Assembly (NCBI GenBank): GCA_900318205.1
Contig: ONJS01000004.1
Location: 1 to 64,000 of the forward strand
From: an uncultured Prevotellaceae bacterium
GTDB taxonomy: Bacteria; Bacteroidota; Bacteroidia; Bacteroidales; Muribaculaceae
Direction: 5' to 3'
Length of the DNA: 64,000 nucleotides
The notes under the pieces are model-generated. The model worked only from the letters and a program-made list of their open reading frames with translations, was not told where the DNA came from and searched no databases. Position numbers and translations under genes: made by a program. Shown in pieces: positions 41,648 through 50,295 of the stretch. Each line of letters opens with the position of its first letter. The first letter of the stretch is position 1.

Positions 41648-42631
41648 ATGCTGAACGCAAAAATCACAGGCATCGCGTCTTTCCTGCCCGATGATGTGCT
41701 GGACAACGAGATGCTCTCACAGATGGTGGACACCAACGACGAGTGGATTACTACACGTGTCGGAGTCAAGGAACGCCGCATCCTCAAGAAGCCGGTCGGC
41801 TCGTCCTACATGGGCATCCAGGCCGTGAACAAGCTGATTGAGGAGACCGGTGTTGACCGCAACGACATCGATCTGCTCATCTGTCCGACGTCCAACCCTG
41901 ACCACCGTTTCCCCTCCACGGCATCCATCATTGCCCATGGAGTAGGAATCGAGAAAAAGTGCTACGCTTACGACATTCAGGCCGCTTGTGCAGGATTCCT
42001 GGTAGGACTCTATGAAGCCACCGCCTTTATCCGCGCTGGTATCTACAAGAAGGTCATCGTCGTTTCGGCCGAAAAGATGTCGAGCATGGTGGACTATAAC
42101 GACCGTGCTACATGCCCGTTGTTCGGTGACGCTGCAGCCTGCATGCTGCTGGAACCCACCGAGGAGCCCATCGGTGTCATGGACGGCATCTTCCACGTGG
42201 ACGGTTCAGGTCTTGAGCACCTGGTCTATAAGGCAGGCGGCTCAGCCCTGCGCACCAGCCACGAAACCGTTGACGCCAACTTCCACTGCGTTTACCAAGA
42301 GGGTCGTGCTGTCTATCGCCATGCCGTGATCGACATGCTCACCTCGAGCAGGGACATCATGAAGCGCAACAACCTGACCAACGACGACGTCCAGTGGTTC
42401 GTCCCCCATCAGGCCAACCTGCGCATCATCGAAGCCGTCGGCGAGCGCCTGAATTTCCCCGAGGAGAAGGTGATGGTCAACATTCAGTACCGTGGCAACA
42501 CCAGTGCTGCCAGCATCCCCTTGTGCCTCGACGAGAACAAGCACCGCATCAAGAAGGGTGACAAGCTGGTCCTCACCGCCTTTGGCGCCGGATTCACCTG
42601 GGGAGCCCTTTACCTCATCTGGTCGCTATAA
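41648..42631 (+). CDS. fabH: beta-ketoacyl-ACP synthase III
   Basis: 327 residues from the ATG at 41648; a TTG farther upstream would add a non-conserved tail. Catalytic triad: Cys in IQAACAGFLVGL (about 113), His in WFVPHQANLRII and Asn in YRGNTSAASIP. The start KITGIASFLPDDVLDN and TNDEWITTRVGVKERR are typical. FabH condenses acetyl- or branched-acyl-CoA with malonyl-ACP to start type II fatty acid synthesis. The preceding spacer holds a hairpin (ATATCCT / AGGATAT, about 41551-41601) without a T-run. No plsX gene lies between rpmF and fabH, unlike the arrangement in many other phyla. Confidence 0.96.
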   Translation: MLNAKITGIASFLPDDVLDNEMLSQMVDTNDEWITTRVGVKERRILKKPVGSSYMGIQAVNKLIEETGVDRNDIDLLICPTSNPDHRFPSTASIIAHGVGIEKKCYAYDIQAACAGFLVGLYEATAFIRAGIYKKVIVVSAEKMSSMVDYNDRATCPLFGDAAACMLLEPTEEPIGVMDGIFHVDGSGLEHLVYKAGGSALRTSHETVDANFHCVYQEGRAVYRHAVIDMLTSSRDIMKRNNLTNDDVQWFVPHQANLRIIEAVGERLNFPEEKVMVNIQYRGNTSAASIPLCLDENKHRIKKGDKLVLTAFGAGFTWGALYLIWSL

Positions 42632-42734
42632 CGCGCCCAGACACATCACAACATGAAGCATCACTACTCACGAGTGCAACAACAACGGGTAGCGATGCTT
42701 CTTGAATAAAGCCACCACAACCAACGACCAAAGT

Positions 42735-42790
42735 CTAAGGTCTAAGGCCTAAAGTCTAAGATCTAAAGTCTAAGGTCTAAAATCTAAAAA
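42735..42790 (+). repeat. heptanucleotide tandem repeat upstream of era
   Basis: Eight units: CTAAGGT, CTAAGGC, CTAAAGT, CTAAGAT, CTAAAGT, CTAAGGT, CTAAAAT, CTAAAAA. Every unit contains TAA. The run ends 2 nt before the era ATG and is the longest in the window. Confidence 0.9.
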
Positions 42791-42792
42791 CA

Positions 42793-43674
42793 ATGCACCG
42801 AGCAGGATTTGTCAACATCGTGGGCAACCCCAACGTGGGAAAATCGACACTGAGCAACAAGCTCGTGGGCGAGCGCCTGTCCATTATCACCAGCAAGGCA
42901 CAGACCACGCGCCACCGCATCATGGGCATCGTCAACGGCGACGACTACCAGATCGTCTTCAGCGACACGCCCGGCGTGCTCAAGCCCAAGTTCCGTCTCC
43001 AGCAGAGCATGCTGGAATACTCTACCGGCGCACTCGTCGATGCCGACGTGCTGCTCTATGTCACCGACGTCATTGAGTCCCCGACCAAGAACCAGGACTT
43101 CCTCGACAAGGTCGCCCGTGAAAAGATTCCCATCCTGCTGGTCATTAACAAGATTGACCTGCTGAAGGGCAACGATGACCTGTTGCGCATCATCGAGCAG
43201 TGGAAACAGCTGCTGCCCGATGCCGAGGTCTTCCCGACCAGTGCGCTCGAGAACTTCAACGTGGACAACATCATGAAGCGCATCATCGAGTTGCTGCCCG
43301 AGAGCCCGCCCTACTTCGGCAAGGACGCATTGACCGACCGCAGCAGCCGCTTCTTTGTTACCGAGATCGTTCGCGAGAAGATCCTGATGACCTACGACAA
43401 GGAGGTCCCCTATGCCACTCAGGTCATCGTCGAGAAGTTTGACGAGAGCGACACCGCCATCCACATCATGGCAGTCATCTATGTCGAGCGCGACACCCAG
43501 AAGGGCATCATCATCGGCCACCAGGGCCGTAAACTCAAGCATGTGGGCACCGAGGCTCGCAAGGACATCGAGAAATTCTTTGAGAAGAAAGTCTTCCTTG
43601 AACTCTATGTCAAAGTAGAGAAAGACTGGCGCAACCAGGAGAACAAGCTCCGCGCCTTCGGCTATATCGAGTAA
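42793..43674 (+). CDS. era: GTPase Era
   Basis: 293 residues. The G domain has G1 [14 protein letters not shown], the switch region AQTTRHRIMG, G3 DTPGV, G4 NKID and G5 TSALEN, and the C-terminal KH domain carries GIIIGHQGRKLKHVG. Era binds the 3' end of 16S rRNA and assists 30S subunit maturation. The length is standard. The first codons MHRAGFVNIVG fit the family start, so the preceding heptad run directly abuts the coding sequence with no ribosome-binding site. der follows 48 nt later. Confidence 0.97.
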   Translation: MHRAGFVNIVGNPNVGKSTLSNKLVGERLSIITSKAQTTRHRIMGIVNGDDYQIVFSDTPGVLKPKFRLQQSMLEYSTGALVDADVLLYVTDVIESPTKNQDFLDKVAREKIPILLVINKIDLLKGNDDLLRIIEQWKQLLPDAEVFPTSALENFNVDNIMKRIIELLPESPPYFGKDALTDRSSRFFVTEIVREKILMTYDKEVPYATQVIVEKFDESDTAIHIMAVIYVERDTQKGIIIGHQGRKLKHVGTEARKDIEKFFEKKVFLELYVKVEKDWRNQENKLRAFGYIE

Positions 43675-43685
43675 AGCCGACACAT

Positions 43686-43720
43686 CTGACAACTAAAAAC
43701 TGACAACTAAAAACTGAATA
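43686..43720 (+). repeat. heptanucleotide tandem repeat between era and der
   Basis: Alternating units CTGACAA, CTAAAAA, CTGACAA, CTAAAAA, then CTGAATA. TGA and TAA alternate and no unit lacks a stop. It ends 2 nt before the der ATG. Confidence 0.85.
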
Positions 43721-43722
43721 AT

Positions 43723-45036
43723 ATGGGACGTTTAGTAGCAATCGTGGGAAGGCCCAACGTGGGCAAGTCAACCCTGTTCAACCGCCTGACCCAAACACGC
43801 GCCGCCATCGTCAACGACACCAGCGGCACGACACGCGACCGCCAGTATGGCAAGATGGAATGGAACGGCATGGAAATGTCGGTCGTCGATACTGGTGGAT
43901 GGGTCGTCAACAGTGAGGACATCTTTGAGGAAGAAATCAACAAGCAGGTACAGCTCGCCATCGAGGAGGCCGACGTCATCCTCTTTGTCGTGGACATCAA
44001 GAACGGCATCACCGACCTCGATGACCACGTCGCCGACATCCTGCGCCGCACCTCCAAGCCGGTGATCGTCGTCGCCAACAAGGACGACAACAACCAGAGC
44101 ATGTATGCCGAGGCCGAGTTCTACGCCCTCGGACTGGGACAGCCGTTCTCCATTTCGGCAGCCAACGGCAACGGTACCGGAGACCTGCTCGACGAGGTCG
44201 TCAAGCAGATGCCCGACAAGGCTGACGAAGCCCTCGAGGAGGAACTGCCGCGATTTGCCATTGTCGGCCGCCCCAACGCCGGCAAGTCGTCGCTGGTCAA
44301 CTCGCTCATGGACGAGGAGCGCAACATCGTCACCGACATCGCCGGAACCACGCGCGACAGCATCTACTCACGCTACAACAAGTTCGGCTTTGACTTCTAC
44401 CTCGTGGACACCGCCGGTATCCGCAAGAAGAACAAGGTGAACGAGGACATCGAGTACTACTCTGTGCTGCGTTCCATCCGCGCCATCGAGAACAGTGACG
44501 TGTGCATCCTGCTCATCGACGCCACCCGCGGCATCGAGTCCCAGGACGTGAACATCTTCTCCATCATCCAGAAGAACCGCAAGGGTCTGGTCGTGCTCGT
44601 CAACAAGTGGGACATCGCCCTCGACAAGTCACAGAAGGCCTTTGACCACTTCGAGGCCACCATCCGTGACCGCTTCGCACCGTTCACCGACTTCCCCATC
44701 ATCTTTGGCTCGGCGCTCACCAAGCAGCGCATCCACAAGGTGCTGCAGACCGCCATTGACGTCCACAACAACCGTCGCATCACCATCCCCACCTCCCAAC
44801 TCAACAACGTGCTGCAAGCCGACATCCAGGCCTACCCGCCCCCCGCTGTCAAGGGCAAGTATGTCAAGATCAAGTACATCACCATGTTGAAGGGAGCCCA
44901 TGTGCCCACATTCATCTTCTTCTGCAACCTGCCGCAATGGGTCAAGGACCCCTACAAGCGCTACCTGGAGAACAAGATCCGCGAGCATTGGGACCTGCAC
45001 GGCACCCCCATCAACATATTTTTCAGGGAAAAATAA
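43723..45036 (+). CDS. der: ribosome biogenesis GTPase Der
   Basis: 437 residues with the tandem G domains unique to Der/EngA. The first has [14 protein letters not shown] and DTGGW, with NKDD as G4. The second has [25 protein letters not shown] and NKWD. A C-terminal KH-like domain follows ([20 protein letters not shown]). It acts in 50S subunit assembly. Co-directional with era; a hairpin at 45068-45109 and the end of the gene group follow. Confidence 0.97.
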   Translation: MGRLVAIVGRPNVGKSTLFNRLTQTRAAIVNDTSGTTRDRQYGKMEWNGMEMSVVDTGGWVVNSEDIFEEEINKQVQLAIEEADVILFVVDIKNGITDLDDHVADILRRTSKPVIVVANKDDNNQSMYAEAEFYALGLGQPFSISAANGNGTGDLLDEVVKQMPDKADEALEEELPRFAIVGRPNAGKSSLVNSLMDEERNIVTDIAGTTRDSIYSRYNKFGFDFYLVDTAGIRKKNKVNEDIEYYSVLRSIRAIENSDVCILLIDATRGIESQDVNIFSIIQKNRKGLVVLVNKWDIALDKSQKAFDHFEATIRDRFAPFTDFPIIFGSALTKQRIHKVLQTAIDVHNNRRITIPTSQLNNVLQADIQAYPPPAVKGKYVKIKYITMLKGAHVPTFIFFCNLPQWVKDPYKRYLENKIREHWDLHGTPINIFFREK

Positions 45037-45067
45037 GCCGAAAGCCAAAAAATCTTGCAAATACAAA

Positions 45068-45109
45068 AAGGCACATCTTACAATCCATCAACGATTTAAG
45101 GTGTGCCTT
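45068..45109 (+). terminator. probable terminator after der
   Basis: AAGGCACATCTTA pairs with TAAGGTGTGCCTT (one mismatch) around a 16-nt loop. The following GCTTAAAA is a poor U-tract, so the call is tentative. Confidence 0.5.
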
Positions 45110-45151
45110 GCTTAAAAATCTGGAATTTATATTCTAAAACATATAAAAATA

Positions 45152-45184
45152 TTTGGTTCGTTTAAAACTTTCTTATTAACTTTG
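45152..45184 (+). promoter_or_regulatory. full promoter with no protein gene directly downstream
   Basis: TTTG (45152-45155), a 21-nt gap, TAACTTTG (45177-45184). The sequence reached is a 120-nt stretch that ends in a hairpin-plus-T-run at 45277-45312. Confidence 0.6.
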
Positions 45185-45190
45185 CGACCA

Positions 45191-45312
45191 GAAAAGAAAA
45201 AGGTAATATCATAACTTATGAGATAAAGCTAACAAGAACAGAACAAATATATACTTGAATTTTGGTTATGAAGATGGTGTGCTTTTGTGAAAAAGTACAC
45301 TTTCGCTTTTTA
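45191..45312 (+). ncRNA. candidate small RNA between der and the coiled-coil gene
   Basis: The boundaries are inferred from a strong promoter (45152-45184) and an intrinsic terminator in which GTGTGCTTTT (45277-45286) pairs with AAAAGTACAC (45291-45300), followed by TTTCGCTTTTTA. The roughly 120-nt product is AT-rich. A 23-codon open frame from the ATG at 45268 spans the terminator hairpin and is unlikely to be translated. The next gene has its own promoter at 45372. It could be an independent sRNA or an attenuated leader. No known RNA family recognised. Confidence 0.45.
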
Positions 45313-45335
45313 TATACCCCATCATTGACAAAAAA

Positions 45336-45379
45336 CTGAAACCCAGAAACTGAAATCTGAAAACAAATTACTATCTTTG
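45336..45379 (+). promoter_or_regulatory. heptad repeat and -7 box before the coiled-coil gene
   Basis: Units CTGAAAC, CCAGAAA, CTGAAAT, CTGAAAA (45336-45363) precede TATCTTTG at 45372-45379. As at 32565, the repeat lies immediately upstream of the -7 box. Confidence 0.65.
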
Positions 45380-45413
45380 CCCTCACAATTCAACTTTTAT
45401 AATACGAATAGCA

Positions 45414-46118
45414 ATGAAAAGAATTAAACTGATGGTCATCACACTGACCTTAATGACTATGGCTGCCATGACACCCAACGCCATGGCTCAGCAGACAACA
45501 CCCGACGTTCAGCAACTCGAAAAGGACATCGAGCAGCACGAGAAAAACATCCAGGAGAAGGAAGCCGCCATCAAGGACCTGGAGACCCGCATCGACGACC
45601 TCAAGTCACAACTCAAGGAACTCGAGAACAAGAAGAAAGAGTTGGAAAAGGACATCAAGGCCGAGACAAAGACCCGCAAGGAGAAATTCGCCAAACGCGA
45701 CGACATGGTCTATGACCAGGAAATCGTCGACGTGTTGTACAACCCCTTCAACAAGGAAGACGTCGATGACGCGCTCGCCAGCTTCGAGGGCATGGAGACC
45801 AAAGAGGTGCTCAAGAAGAAAGAACTGATCGAGAAATACGGCGAATACACCAAGGACCTCAGAGACTGCCTTGAGAAGCAGAAGACCGCACTCGCCAAGA
45901 CCAAGTGGGCTTACCAGTCTTCGGCCACCGACGTTTACAAGAAGTTTGAAAAAGCCATCAAGGGCACCAAGTACTGGAAGGTCTATAACAAGAAGGAGAA
46001 GAACGAGAGCATCGACTACCTGAACCGCGTCATGGACAAGATCATGCTCTTCAAGAACGACGGCCTCAAGGACGAGCGCAAACTCAACGAAGCCATCAAC
46101 ATGCTCTACGCCAACTAA
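45414..46118 (+). CDS. exported coiled-coil protein
   Basis: 234 residues: a signal peptide (LMVITLTLMTMAAMTPNAMA) followed by a long charged heptad-type helix from about 30 to 90 (LEKDIEQHEKNIQEKEAAIK, LETRIDDLKSQLKELENKKK). A conserved-looking part with DDMVYDQEIVDVLYNPFNKE and more helices comes after. The codon pattern is GC-ending as in the neighbours. Probably periplasmic. Similar coiled-coil exported proteins occur in Bacteroidales, but I cannot name a family. It has its own promoter and terminator, so it is monocistronic. Confidence 0.7.
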   Translation: MKRIKLMVITLTLMTMAAMTPNAMAQQTTPDVQQLEKDIEQHEKNIQEKEAAIKDLETRIDDLKSQLKELENKKKELEKDIKAETKTRKEKFAKRDDMVYDQEIVDVLYNPFNKEDVDDALASFEGMETKEVLKKKELIEKYGEYTKDLRDCLEKQKTALAKTKWAYQSSATDVYKKFEKAIKGTKYWKVYNKKEKNESIDYLNRVMDKIMLFKNDGLKDERKLNEAINMLYAN

Positions 46119-46133
46119 ACAAGAACCGTTATA

Positions 46134-46173
46134 ATAAAAATCGCTGGCAGATGTTCTGTCAGCGATTTTTATT
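46134..46173. terminator. bidirectional terminator between the coiled-coil gene and a tRNA
   Basis: AAAAATCGCTGGCAGA pairs with TGTCAGCGATTTTT across a short loop. A and T runs lie within the stem on both sides, so it serves both converging transcripts. Confidence 0.8.
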
Positions 46174-46176
46174 GGG

Positions 46177-46250
46177 TGGTCCCACTTGGGCTTGAACCAA
46201 GGACTCCCTGATTATGAGTCAGGTGCTCTAACCAACTGAGCTATAGGACC
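46177..46250 (-). tRNA. tRNA with CAT anticodon (elongator Met or lysidine-modified Ile)
   Basis: 74 nt on the minus strand with acceptor GGTCCTA/TGGGACC, D-arm TAGCTCAGTTGGTTAGAGC and anticodon stem CCTGA/TCAGG around CTCATAA. The T-arm contains GGTTCAAGCC and the discriminator is A. CCA is not encoded. A CAT anticodon with these stems excludes initiator Met; elongator Met and Ile2 cannot be told apart by eye. Confidence 0.92.
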
Positions 46251-46283
46251 GGCTTGTCATGGTCTTGCCACACAAAGCGGGTG

Positions 46284-46291
46284 CAAAGTTA
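46284..46291 (-). promoter_or_regulatory. -7 box of the CAT tRNA
   Basis: CAAAGTTA reads TAACTTTG on the minus strand, 33 nt before the mature 5' end. Confidence 0.6.
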
Positions 46292-46486
46292 GTAAAATAT
46301 CACGATATGACAACGGGTATGTGATATTTTTTTCTTCTTCGGGAAAAATTATTCGTGTCCCGAAATGATAAAAGAGTCATTATGGAAAAGTTATCCATCA
46401 CGAAATCAGGAAAAAAATCTATTTTTCACATTTTTTAAAACTTTTAGTAGTTTCTATTAGAGAAATATTTAGTTAATTTGCATCGA

Positions 46487-46596
46487 CATTAAAAGTCAAA
46501 CGAAGGAATAATGAGAAATGCTTTTATGGGGTAAATATAGTTTTCAAGTATTAGTAATTATGAGGGTCTCAGCAGTGAATGCTCGGACCTTTTTTC
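46487..46596 (+). ncRNA. candidate small RNA upstream of the wbqC end
   Basis: A rightward terminator stands here with no protein gene to serve: GGTCTCAGCA (46565-46574) pairs with TGCTCGGACC (46580-46589), with one mismatch, then six T. Its likely promoter is TTAATTTG (46473-46480, one mismatch to the -7 consensus) with TTTC near -33. The transcript would be about 110 nt. It contains GAAGGAATAATGAGAAATGC, a ribosome-site-like purine run before a 7-codon frame (MRNAFMG). It could be a small RNA or a short-peptide transcript. The wbqC gene is on the other strand and ends 27 nt away. Confidence 0.45.
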
Positions 46597-46622
46597 TTTC
46601 CTCACACTCAAGGCTTTAGACA

Positions 46623-47276
46623 CTATTCGGCAGCAGCCATTTTCATCAGCGTGAAGATGCCTTCGCGGCCCATGTTCATCATCAGATCCAGGACGCTCAA
46701 GTCGGCCTTGAAGCCCGTTGCACCCTTCCACATCTGGTAATACTCGACATTGACAAGGGGAAGACTGTCGGCCTTTTTCATGGCGATGCGCCCCCGCAGG
46801 TCCGATGCGCCCTCCAAGTCGTTCCCACCGATTGCGTCCACATAACGTGTGGCCAATGGCAGGTCCATGAAATCAACGATCACCGCATGCAGCTGGCTAT
46901 TGAAATCATGCAGGTAGCGCTGCGACCCGTTGATGACGCGCGACAAGTCGTCGGCGACATAGTCAAAGTAGGGCGAGCGGCCGTAAGCCGAGAACAAGGC
47001 GCCCCAGTGCAGGCGACGCCAATCGCCATGCTCCGAGATGAGCACGTCGCGCAACGGGGTCATCATGTTGTTGGTAGAGCCGACAAGGGGAACAGTGAGG
47101 GTCTGCACTCCGTTGGGGCCGTCGATGCGGTAGCGGTGGTGGCTGTGGCGCAGGGGCAGGTGTTTCTCCCCCAGGTCAACCAGCAGGTGACCCGACTGCA
47201 GGGCTGCCGCATAGCACCGAACATTGGCGGCACACATGCTGCCCATCACAACGGATATTGCCGACGATTCAAACAT
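46623..47276 (-). CDS. WbqC family protein
   Basis: 217 residues. The family traits are a start of the type SAxxxxxxxYAAALQSGHLLVDLGEK, the HHRYRIDGPNGVQTLTVPL block (basic, sugar- or nucleotide-binding-like), GDWRRLHWGALFSAYGRSPYFDY, and the tail YYQMWKGATGFKADLSVLDLMMNMG. WbqC-like proteins occur near surface-polysaccharide genes or, in Bacteroidota, right after signal peptidase genes as here. The catalytic role is unproven. A second ATG ten codons in is possible, but the first keeps the family N-terminus. It is probably co-transcribed with the two upstream lepB genes. Confidence 0.85.
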   Translation of the reverse strand: MFESSAISVVMGSMCAANVRCYAAALQSGHLLVDLGEKHLPLRHSHHRYRIDGPNGVQTLTVPLVGSTNNMMTPLRDVLISEHGDWRRLHWGALFSAYGRSPYFDYVADDLSRVINGSQRYLHDFNSQLHAVIVDFMDLPLATRYVDAIGGNDLEGASDLRGRIAMKKADSLPLVNVEYYQMWKGATGFKADLSVLDLMMNMGREGIFTLMKMAAAE

Positions 47277-47285
47277 TCAAAATAA

Positions 47286-47320
47286 CACCTAACGCCTAAA
47301 ACCTAAAGCCTAACGCCTAC
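47286..47320 (-). repeat. heptanucleotide tandem repeat between lepB and wbqC
   Basis: On the coding (minus) strand: GTAGGCG, TTAGGCT, TTAGGTT, TTAGGCG, TTAGGTG. The TAG of the first unit is the lepB stop codon itself. It ends 9 nt before the wbqC start. Confidence 0.85.
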
Positions 47321-48756
47321 TTATCTGGATTAGGCATCTTGAAGATGCGGTTCCAGCGGATGCCGCCGTTGAAGAGGCTGTGGTCCTTGTCAAAGGAGAT
47401 GAGGATGATGGCGGGAGTGCCCACGATATGGTCCTCGGGCACGAAGCCCCAGTAGCGGGAGTCGAGCGAGTTGTCGCGGTTGTCGCCCTGCATCCAGTAG
47501 TAATCCATCTTGAAGGTATAACTCGTCGCGGACTTGCCGTTGATGAGAATCTGATTGCCTTTCACCTCCAGGGTGTTGCCCTCGTAGTTGCGGATGCAAC
47601 GCTCATACAGCGGCAGGTTCTGCAGGGTCAGGTCGACCTTGGCGCCCTTCTTGGGAATCCACACGGGACCGTAGTCAGCACGTGTCCAGCCATAGTCCAC
47701 GCCCAGGGGATAGGTTCTCATCGTCTCACTCTGGTCGGGAACAACGCGCAGGACTGATTTCACCCATGGCTTGGATTCCAGCGTCTTTTTCATCGCGGCA
47801 GTGAGCGGCAAGCGATAGGAATTGGGCAAGAGCAGGGGCATGCCGTTTTCATCCATATTGGAATACTTGCGGTCATCCATGCTGACGCCCAGTTCGTCAA
47901 ACAGGTCATCATCAATACGGGTGCCGTCGGTCTCGATATAGTAGCAGTACTGCACGTTCTTGGGTTGCGGCAGTGCCTTGCCGTTGACATAGACGACGCC
48001 ACCCTTGATCTGCAGCGTCTCGCCGGGCAGACCCAGGCAACGCTTCACATAGTTGTCACGGCGGTCAACGGGACGATAAACGATGTCGCCGAAGACTTCC
48101 TTGTTGCTGTGAACCACATCGCGGCCATTCTCAAAGCACAAGGTATAGTAGTCGGGGTTGGTCCGCTTCAACGCCACGGTGTCGCCAGCGGGGAAGTTAA
48201 ACACCACGATGTCCATGCGCTCCACATTGCGCAGACCTTTCAGGCGGTGGTAATCCAACTGGGGATGCTCAATGTAGGACTTGCAATTGAAGAAGGGCAA
48301 CGTGTTCTGGGCCAGCGGGAAATGCAGCGGTGTCTGCGGCACGCGGGGACCGTACACCACCTTGTTCACCCACAGGAAGTCGCCCGTCAACAGCGATTTC
48401 TCGAGCGAAGACGAGGGAATCTGATAGTTCTGGCCGATGAACAGGAAGAGGAAATAGACCAGCACCAGGGCATAGACGATGGCGTCCACCCAACTCATGA
48501 GCGTGCGCAGCGGTCCTTTCTTCCAGCCCTTCCATGCGCCCCAGGGAATGTACTGCGTCAAGTAGATGTCAGCCAGCAGCAGCAAACCCAGCAGCAGCCA
48601 CGGGTTGCCCACCCACAACGTCCACAGCACATAGATGAGCGCCACGGCTGCAAAACGGCACCAGCGCGTCTTTTTCACACGACCCAAGCGCTCACGGAGC
48701 GACCCGGTCTGACGTACGTATTCTTCGTTCTTTTCCTTATTCTTGTCGGTTGCCAT
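47317..48756 (-). CDS. lepB: signal peptidase I, tandem copy 1
   Basis: 479 residues from the ATG at 48756, chosen because MATDKNKEKNEEYVRQTGSL aligns with the paralogue's start. Two or three N-terminal membrane helices (about 35-75, 95-115) precede the S26 domain. The nucleophile Ser is in YQIPSSSLEKSLLTGDFLWV, the general-base Lys in DRRDNYVKRCLGLPGETL, and GDNRDNSLDSRYWGFVPEDH is the last conserved box. A large insert (about 270-400) between the Lys motif and the last box makes it longer than the 320-residue E. coli enzyme, as is usual in Bacteroidota. It cleaves signal peptides at the outer face of the inner membrane. It is followed by wbqC. Confidence 0.94.
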   Translation of the reverse strand: MATDKNKEKNEEYVRQTGSLRERLGRVKKTRWCRFAAVALIYVLWTLWVGNPWLLLGLLLLADIYLTQYIPWGAWKGWKKGPLRTLMSWVDAIVYALVLVYFLFLFIGQNYQIPSSSLEKSLLTGDFLWVNKVVYGPRVPQTPLHFPLAQNTLPFFNCKSYIEHPQLDYHRLKGLRNVERMDIVVFNFPAGDTVALKRTNPDYYTLCFENGRDVVHSNKEVFGDIVYRPVDRRDNYVKRCLGLPGETLQIKGGVVYVNGKALPQPKNVQYCYYIETDGTRIDDDLFDELGVSMDDRKYSNMDENGMPLLLPNSYRLPLTAAMKKTLESKPWVKSVLRVVPDQSETMRTYPLGVDYGWTRADYGPVWIPKKGAKVDLTLQNLPLYERCIRNYEGNTLEVKGNQILINGKSATSYTFKMDYYWMQGDNRDNSLDSRYWGFVPEDHIVGTPAIILISFDKDHSLFNGGIRWNRIFKMPNPDK

Positions 48757-48810
48757 AATTGATGAATGTTTCAAGATTACACGACGAAGTCAATGATTCA
48801 ATCATTCCAA

Positions 48811-48845
48811 CACCTAAAACCTAACGCCTAATGCCTAAAGCCTAC
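48811..48845 (-). repeat. heptanucleotide tandem repeat between the two lepB genes
   Basis: On the minus strand: GTAGGCT, TTAGGCA, TTAGGCG, TTAGGTT, TTAGGTG. It starts within the stop codon of the upstream lepB copy and precedes the next start by about 55 nt. Confidence 0.85.
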
Positions 48846-50266
48846 TTATCGGGATTGGGCATCTTGAAGATGCGGTTCCAACGGATGCCGCCGTTGAAGA
48901 GGCTGTGGTCCTTGTCAAAGGAGATGAGGATGATGGCAGGCGTGCCCACGATATGGTCCTCGGGCACGAAGCCCCAATAGCGGGAGTCGAGCGAGTTGTC
49001 GCGGTTGTCGCCCTGCATCCAGTAGTAATCCATCTTGAAGGTATAACTCGTCGCGGGCTTGCCGTTGATGAGAATCTGGTTGCCCTTCACCTCCAGGGTG
49101 TTGCCCTCGTAGTTGCGGATGCAACGCTCATACAGCGGCAGGTTCTCCATGGTCAGGTCAATCTTGGCGCCCTTCTTGGGAATCCACACGGGGCCGTAGT
49201 CGGCATGGGTCCAACCGTAATCAGTGCCCACAGGATAGGTAATAATGGTCTCACCCGGATCGGGCTGAATGCGCTGGATGGTCAGTACCCATGACAGCGA
49301 CTCCAGTTTCTTCTTCATGTCGCCAGTGAGCGGCAGGATATACTGGTTGCCCTGGCCATGGCGGTCTTCCATGTTGATGCCCAGTTCGTCAAACAGGTCG
49401 CTACCGATCAATGTGCCGTCGGTCTCCACATAGTAGAAGTACTGTACGTTCTTGGGCTGCGGCAGTGCCTTGCCGTTGACATAGACGATGCCGCCCTTGA
49501 TCTGCAGCGTCTCGCCGGGCAGACCCAGGCAGCGCTTCACATAGTTGTCACGGCGGTCAACGGGACGATAGATGATGTCACCGAAGACCTCCTTGTTGTT
49601 GTGAACCACATCTCGGCCACGTTCCAGGCACAGGGTGTAATAATCAGGATTGGTGCACTTCAGCGCCACGGTATCGCCAGCAGGGAAGTTAAACACCACG
49701 ATGTCCATGCGCTCCACATTGCGCAGGCCCTTCAGGCGGTGGTATTCCAACTGGGGATGGTCTATATAGGACTTGCAATTCAGGATAGGCAACGTGTTCT
49801 GTGCCAGCGGGAAATGCAACGGCGTCTGCGGCACGCGGGGACCGTACACCACCTTGTTCACCCACAGGAAGTCACCCGTCAACAGCGATTTCTCAAGCGA
49901 AGACGAGGGAATCTGGTAGTTCTGGCCGATGAACAGGAAGAGGAAATAAACCAGCACCAGGGCATAGACGATGGCGTCCACCCAACTCATGAGGGTGCGC
50001 AACGGACCCTTCTTCCAGCCCTTCCAGGCGCCCCAAGGTATGAACTGCGTCAAGTAGATGTCAGCCAGCAGCAGCAATCCCAGCAGCAGCAAGGGATTAC
50101 CCATCCACACCGTCCACAGCACATAGATGAGTGCCACGATGCCGAAGCGCAGCCAGCGCGTCTTCTTCACGCGTCCCAAACGCTCCTTAAGGGAACCGGT
50201 CTGTCTTACATATTCTTCTTCTTTCTTGTCTTTTTTATCTTTGTTCAGTTCTATTTCGTTAGCCAT
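48842..50266 (-). CDS. lepB: signal peptidase I, tandem copy 2
   Basis: 474 residues from the ATG at 50266; an ATG farther upstream lies beyond the promoter-like site and gives a tail without homology to copy 1. The catalytic Ser (PSSSLEKSLLTGD) and Lys (NYVKRCLGLPGE) are intact. The two copies are nearly identical in the membrane and catalytic parts and differ mainly in the insert domain (EDRHGQGNQYILPL here, MDDRKYSNMDENGMPLLLP in copy 1). A recent tandem duplication with drift, or conversion keeping the catalytic part uniform, would explain this. First gene of the lepB-lepB-wbqC group. Confidence 0.94.
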   Translation of the reverse strand: MANEIELNKDKKDKKEEEYVRQTGSLKERLGRVKKTRWLRFGIVALIYVLWTVWMGNPLLLLGLLLLADIYLTQFIPWGAWKGWKKGPLRTLMSWVDAIVYALVLVYFLFLFIGQNYQIPSSSLEKSLLTGDFLWVNKVVYGPRVPQTPLHFPLAQNTLPILNCKSYIDHPQLEYHRLKGLRNVERMDIVVFNFPAGDTVALKCTNPDYYTLCLERGRDVVHNNKEVFGDIIYRPVDRRDNYVKRCLGLPGETLQIKGGIVYVNGKALPQPKNVQYFYYVETDGTLIGSDLFDELGINMEDRHGQGNQYILPLTGDMKKKLESLSWVLTIQRIQPDPGETIITYPVGTDYGWTHADYGPVWIPKKGAKIDLTMENLPLYERCIRNYEGNTLEVKGNQILINGKPATSYTFKMDYYWMQGDNRDNSLDSRYWGFVPEDHIVGTPAIILISFDKDHSLFNGGIRWNRIFKMPNPDK

Positions 50267-50295
50267 AATAGTCGCTTGATAGGAAAAATTTGCTG

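Noticed and set aside
46177-46250. Initiator tRNA-fMet
   Set aside because: The acceptor ends in a paired first base and the anticodon stem lacks the three G:C pairs typical of initiators.
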